Assembly: GCA_900548225.1 (NCBI GenBank)
Contig: URJM01000097.1
Location: 1-5,857 of the forward strand
Source: an uncultured bacterium
GTDB taxonomy: Bacteria > Verrucomicrobiota > Lentisphaeria > Oligosphaerales > Oligosphaeraceae
Direction of reading: 5' to 3'
DNA length: 5,857 nt
The position numbers and the translations under genes were made by a program. Numbering within the stretch: the stretch's first letter is position 1; every line of letters starts with the position of its first letter. A model generated the notes under the pieces. It did no database searches, was not told where the DNA came from, and worked only from the letters and a program-made list of their open reading frames with translations. This document shows, piece after piece, positions 5,275 to 5,857 of the stretch.

Positions 5275-5857
5275 ATGGGCATGCTGAATTATATATTCCA
5301 ACAAACGATGGCATATATTGACCGTATGCCGAAATCATTACGCAAAAAATATGGTCAGTTTTTTACGAGCACTGAAACAGCTATGTTTATGGCTGAATTG
5401 TTTTCAATTCCCAATAGGAGTGTTATTTCAATTCTTGATCCAGGAGCAGGTTCTGGGATTTTATCTGTCGCCTTAATAGAACGATTGCAGAGTATACCTT
5501 GTATTAAAAAAATCGAATTAGTTTGCTTTGAGAATGACCCTAATATTCTTGATTTACTTAATTCAAACCTTAGTTTTGCCCGCGACAATTCTACAATAGA
5601 AGTGTCTTATGAGGTAATAACGGATAATTACATTTTGAAACAAAGTGCTGAGTATAATTGTTGGCTCGGAGCAAATCAAGATCCGAAAAAATATGATTTG
5701 ATTATCGGGAACCCCCCCTATATGAAAATTGCAAAAGATGCACCAGAAGCAATGGCAATGCAAGACGTGTGCTATGGCGCACCGAATCTATATTTTTTGT
5801 TTGCCTCTATGAGTTTGTTTAATCTTTGCGATGGAGGGGAAATGGTATATATCATTC
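5275..5857 (+). CDS. N6-adenine DNA methyltransferase, N-terminal part (3' end outside window)
   Basis: The frame opens at ATG 5275-5277 (a second ATG follows at 5281) and runs without a stop to the window end, giving 194 residues. It carries the ordered motifs of class I, SAM-dependent N6-adenine methyltransferases of restriction-modification systems: motif X 'KKYGQFFTS' at 24-32, motif I 'LDPGAGSG' (SAM binding) at 54-61, an acidic motif II residue E86 in 'CFEND', and the catalytic motif IV 'NPPY' at 146-149 preceded by 'YDLIIG'. 'PNLYFLFASMSLFNL' at 170-184 followed by 'GGEMVYII' fits the strand after motif IV. Motif X coming before motif I gives the gamma-type order X-I-IV, as in Eco57I- and PstI/BsuBI-type enzymes. 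The target-recognition region and any nuclease or specificity part are beyond the window, so it could be a type II methylase, a fused RM protein or a PglX-like defence methylase. Only a weak ribosome site (AAGAG at 5260-5264) precedes ATG 5275. Its AT-rich composition contrasts sharply with the phosphorylase genes and suggests separate acquisition. Confidence 0.85.
   Translation, partial: MGMLNYIFQQTMAYIDRMPKSLRKKYGQFFTSTETAMFMAELFSIPNRSVISILDPGAGSGILSVALIERLQSIPCIKKIELVCFENDPNILDLLNSNLSFARDNSTIEVSYEVITDNYILKQSAEYNCWLGANQDPKKYDLIIGNPPYMKIAKDAPEAMAMQDVCYGAPNLYFLFASMSLFNLCDGGEMVYII

Noticed and set aside
5355..5763. Minus-strand frames opposite the methyltransferase
   Set aside because: Plus-strand translation contains all methyltransferase motifs without interruption, so these are shadows.
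1..5857. CRISPR arrays, tRNA or rRNA genes
   Set aside because: No regularly spaced direct repeats, cloverleaf or ribosomal RNA-like stretch was seen on reading the window.

Overview
The window is bacterial accessory DNA. Two complete carbohydrate-phosphorylase genes sit in the middle, a partial gene lies at each edge, and a decayed transposase separates the phosphorylases from the right-hand gene. The taxon cannot be fixed. The central block is GC-rich (52-67% in sample lines counted by eye). The left-edge gene is intermediate (42-53%). From about 5040 onward the DNA is AT-rich (25-37%). The window therefore looks like a mosaic of at least two origins.

Layout: (1) 1-291, plus strand: the 3' end of a gene whose 96 visible residues resemble the C-terminal part of TIGR02646/PtuB-like HNH nucleases (Septu and retron-linked defence); the nuclease domain itself lies outside the window. 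(2) 292-499: a noncoding stretch between convergent genes, holding a 79-nt nested inverted repeat. (3) 500-2899, minus strand: a GH94 family phosphorylase of 799 residues. (4) 2900-3319: a 420-bp gap with a GC-rich stem-loop, an AT-rich island and a palindrome just above a good ribosome binding site. (5) 3320-4399, minus strand: a GH130 family mannoside phosphorylase-like enzyme of 359 residues. (6) 4454-5057, minus strand: the relic of an IS1380/IS4-like DDE transposase, broken by what reads as a single extra base and cut off before its C-terminal half. (7) 5058-5274: AT-rich intergenic DNA. (8) 5275 to the window end, plus strand: the first 194 residues of an N6-adenine DNA methyltransferase, probably of a restriction-modification or related defence system.

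The two phosphorylases are co-oriented, GH130 first and GH94 second, and neither shows a signal peptide. The likely picture is cytoplasmic, phosphate-dependent cleavage of imported beta-linked oligosaccharides, yielding a mannose or glucose/hexosamine 1-phosphate and conserving bond energy. The exact sugars cannot be read from the sequence, and no transporter or regulator is visible. The most unusual aspect is the setting: a small glycan-phosphorolysis cassette between a candidate defence nuclease and a DNA methyltransferase, with a dead insertion sequence at one junction.
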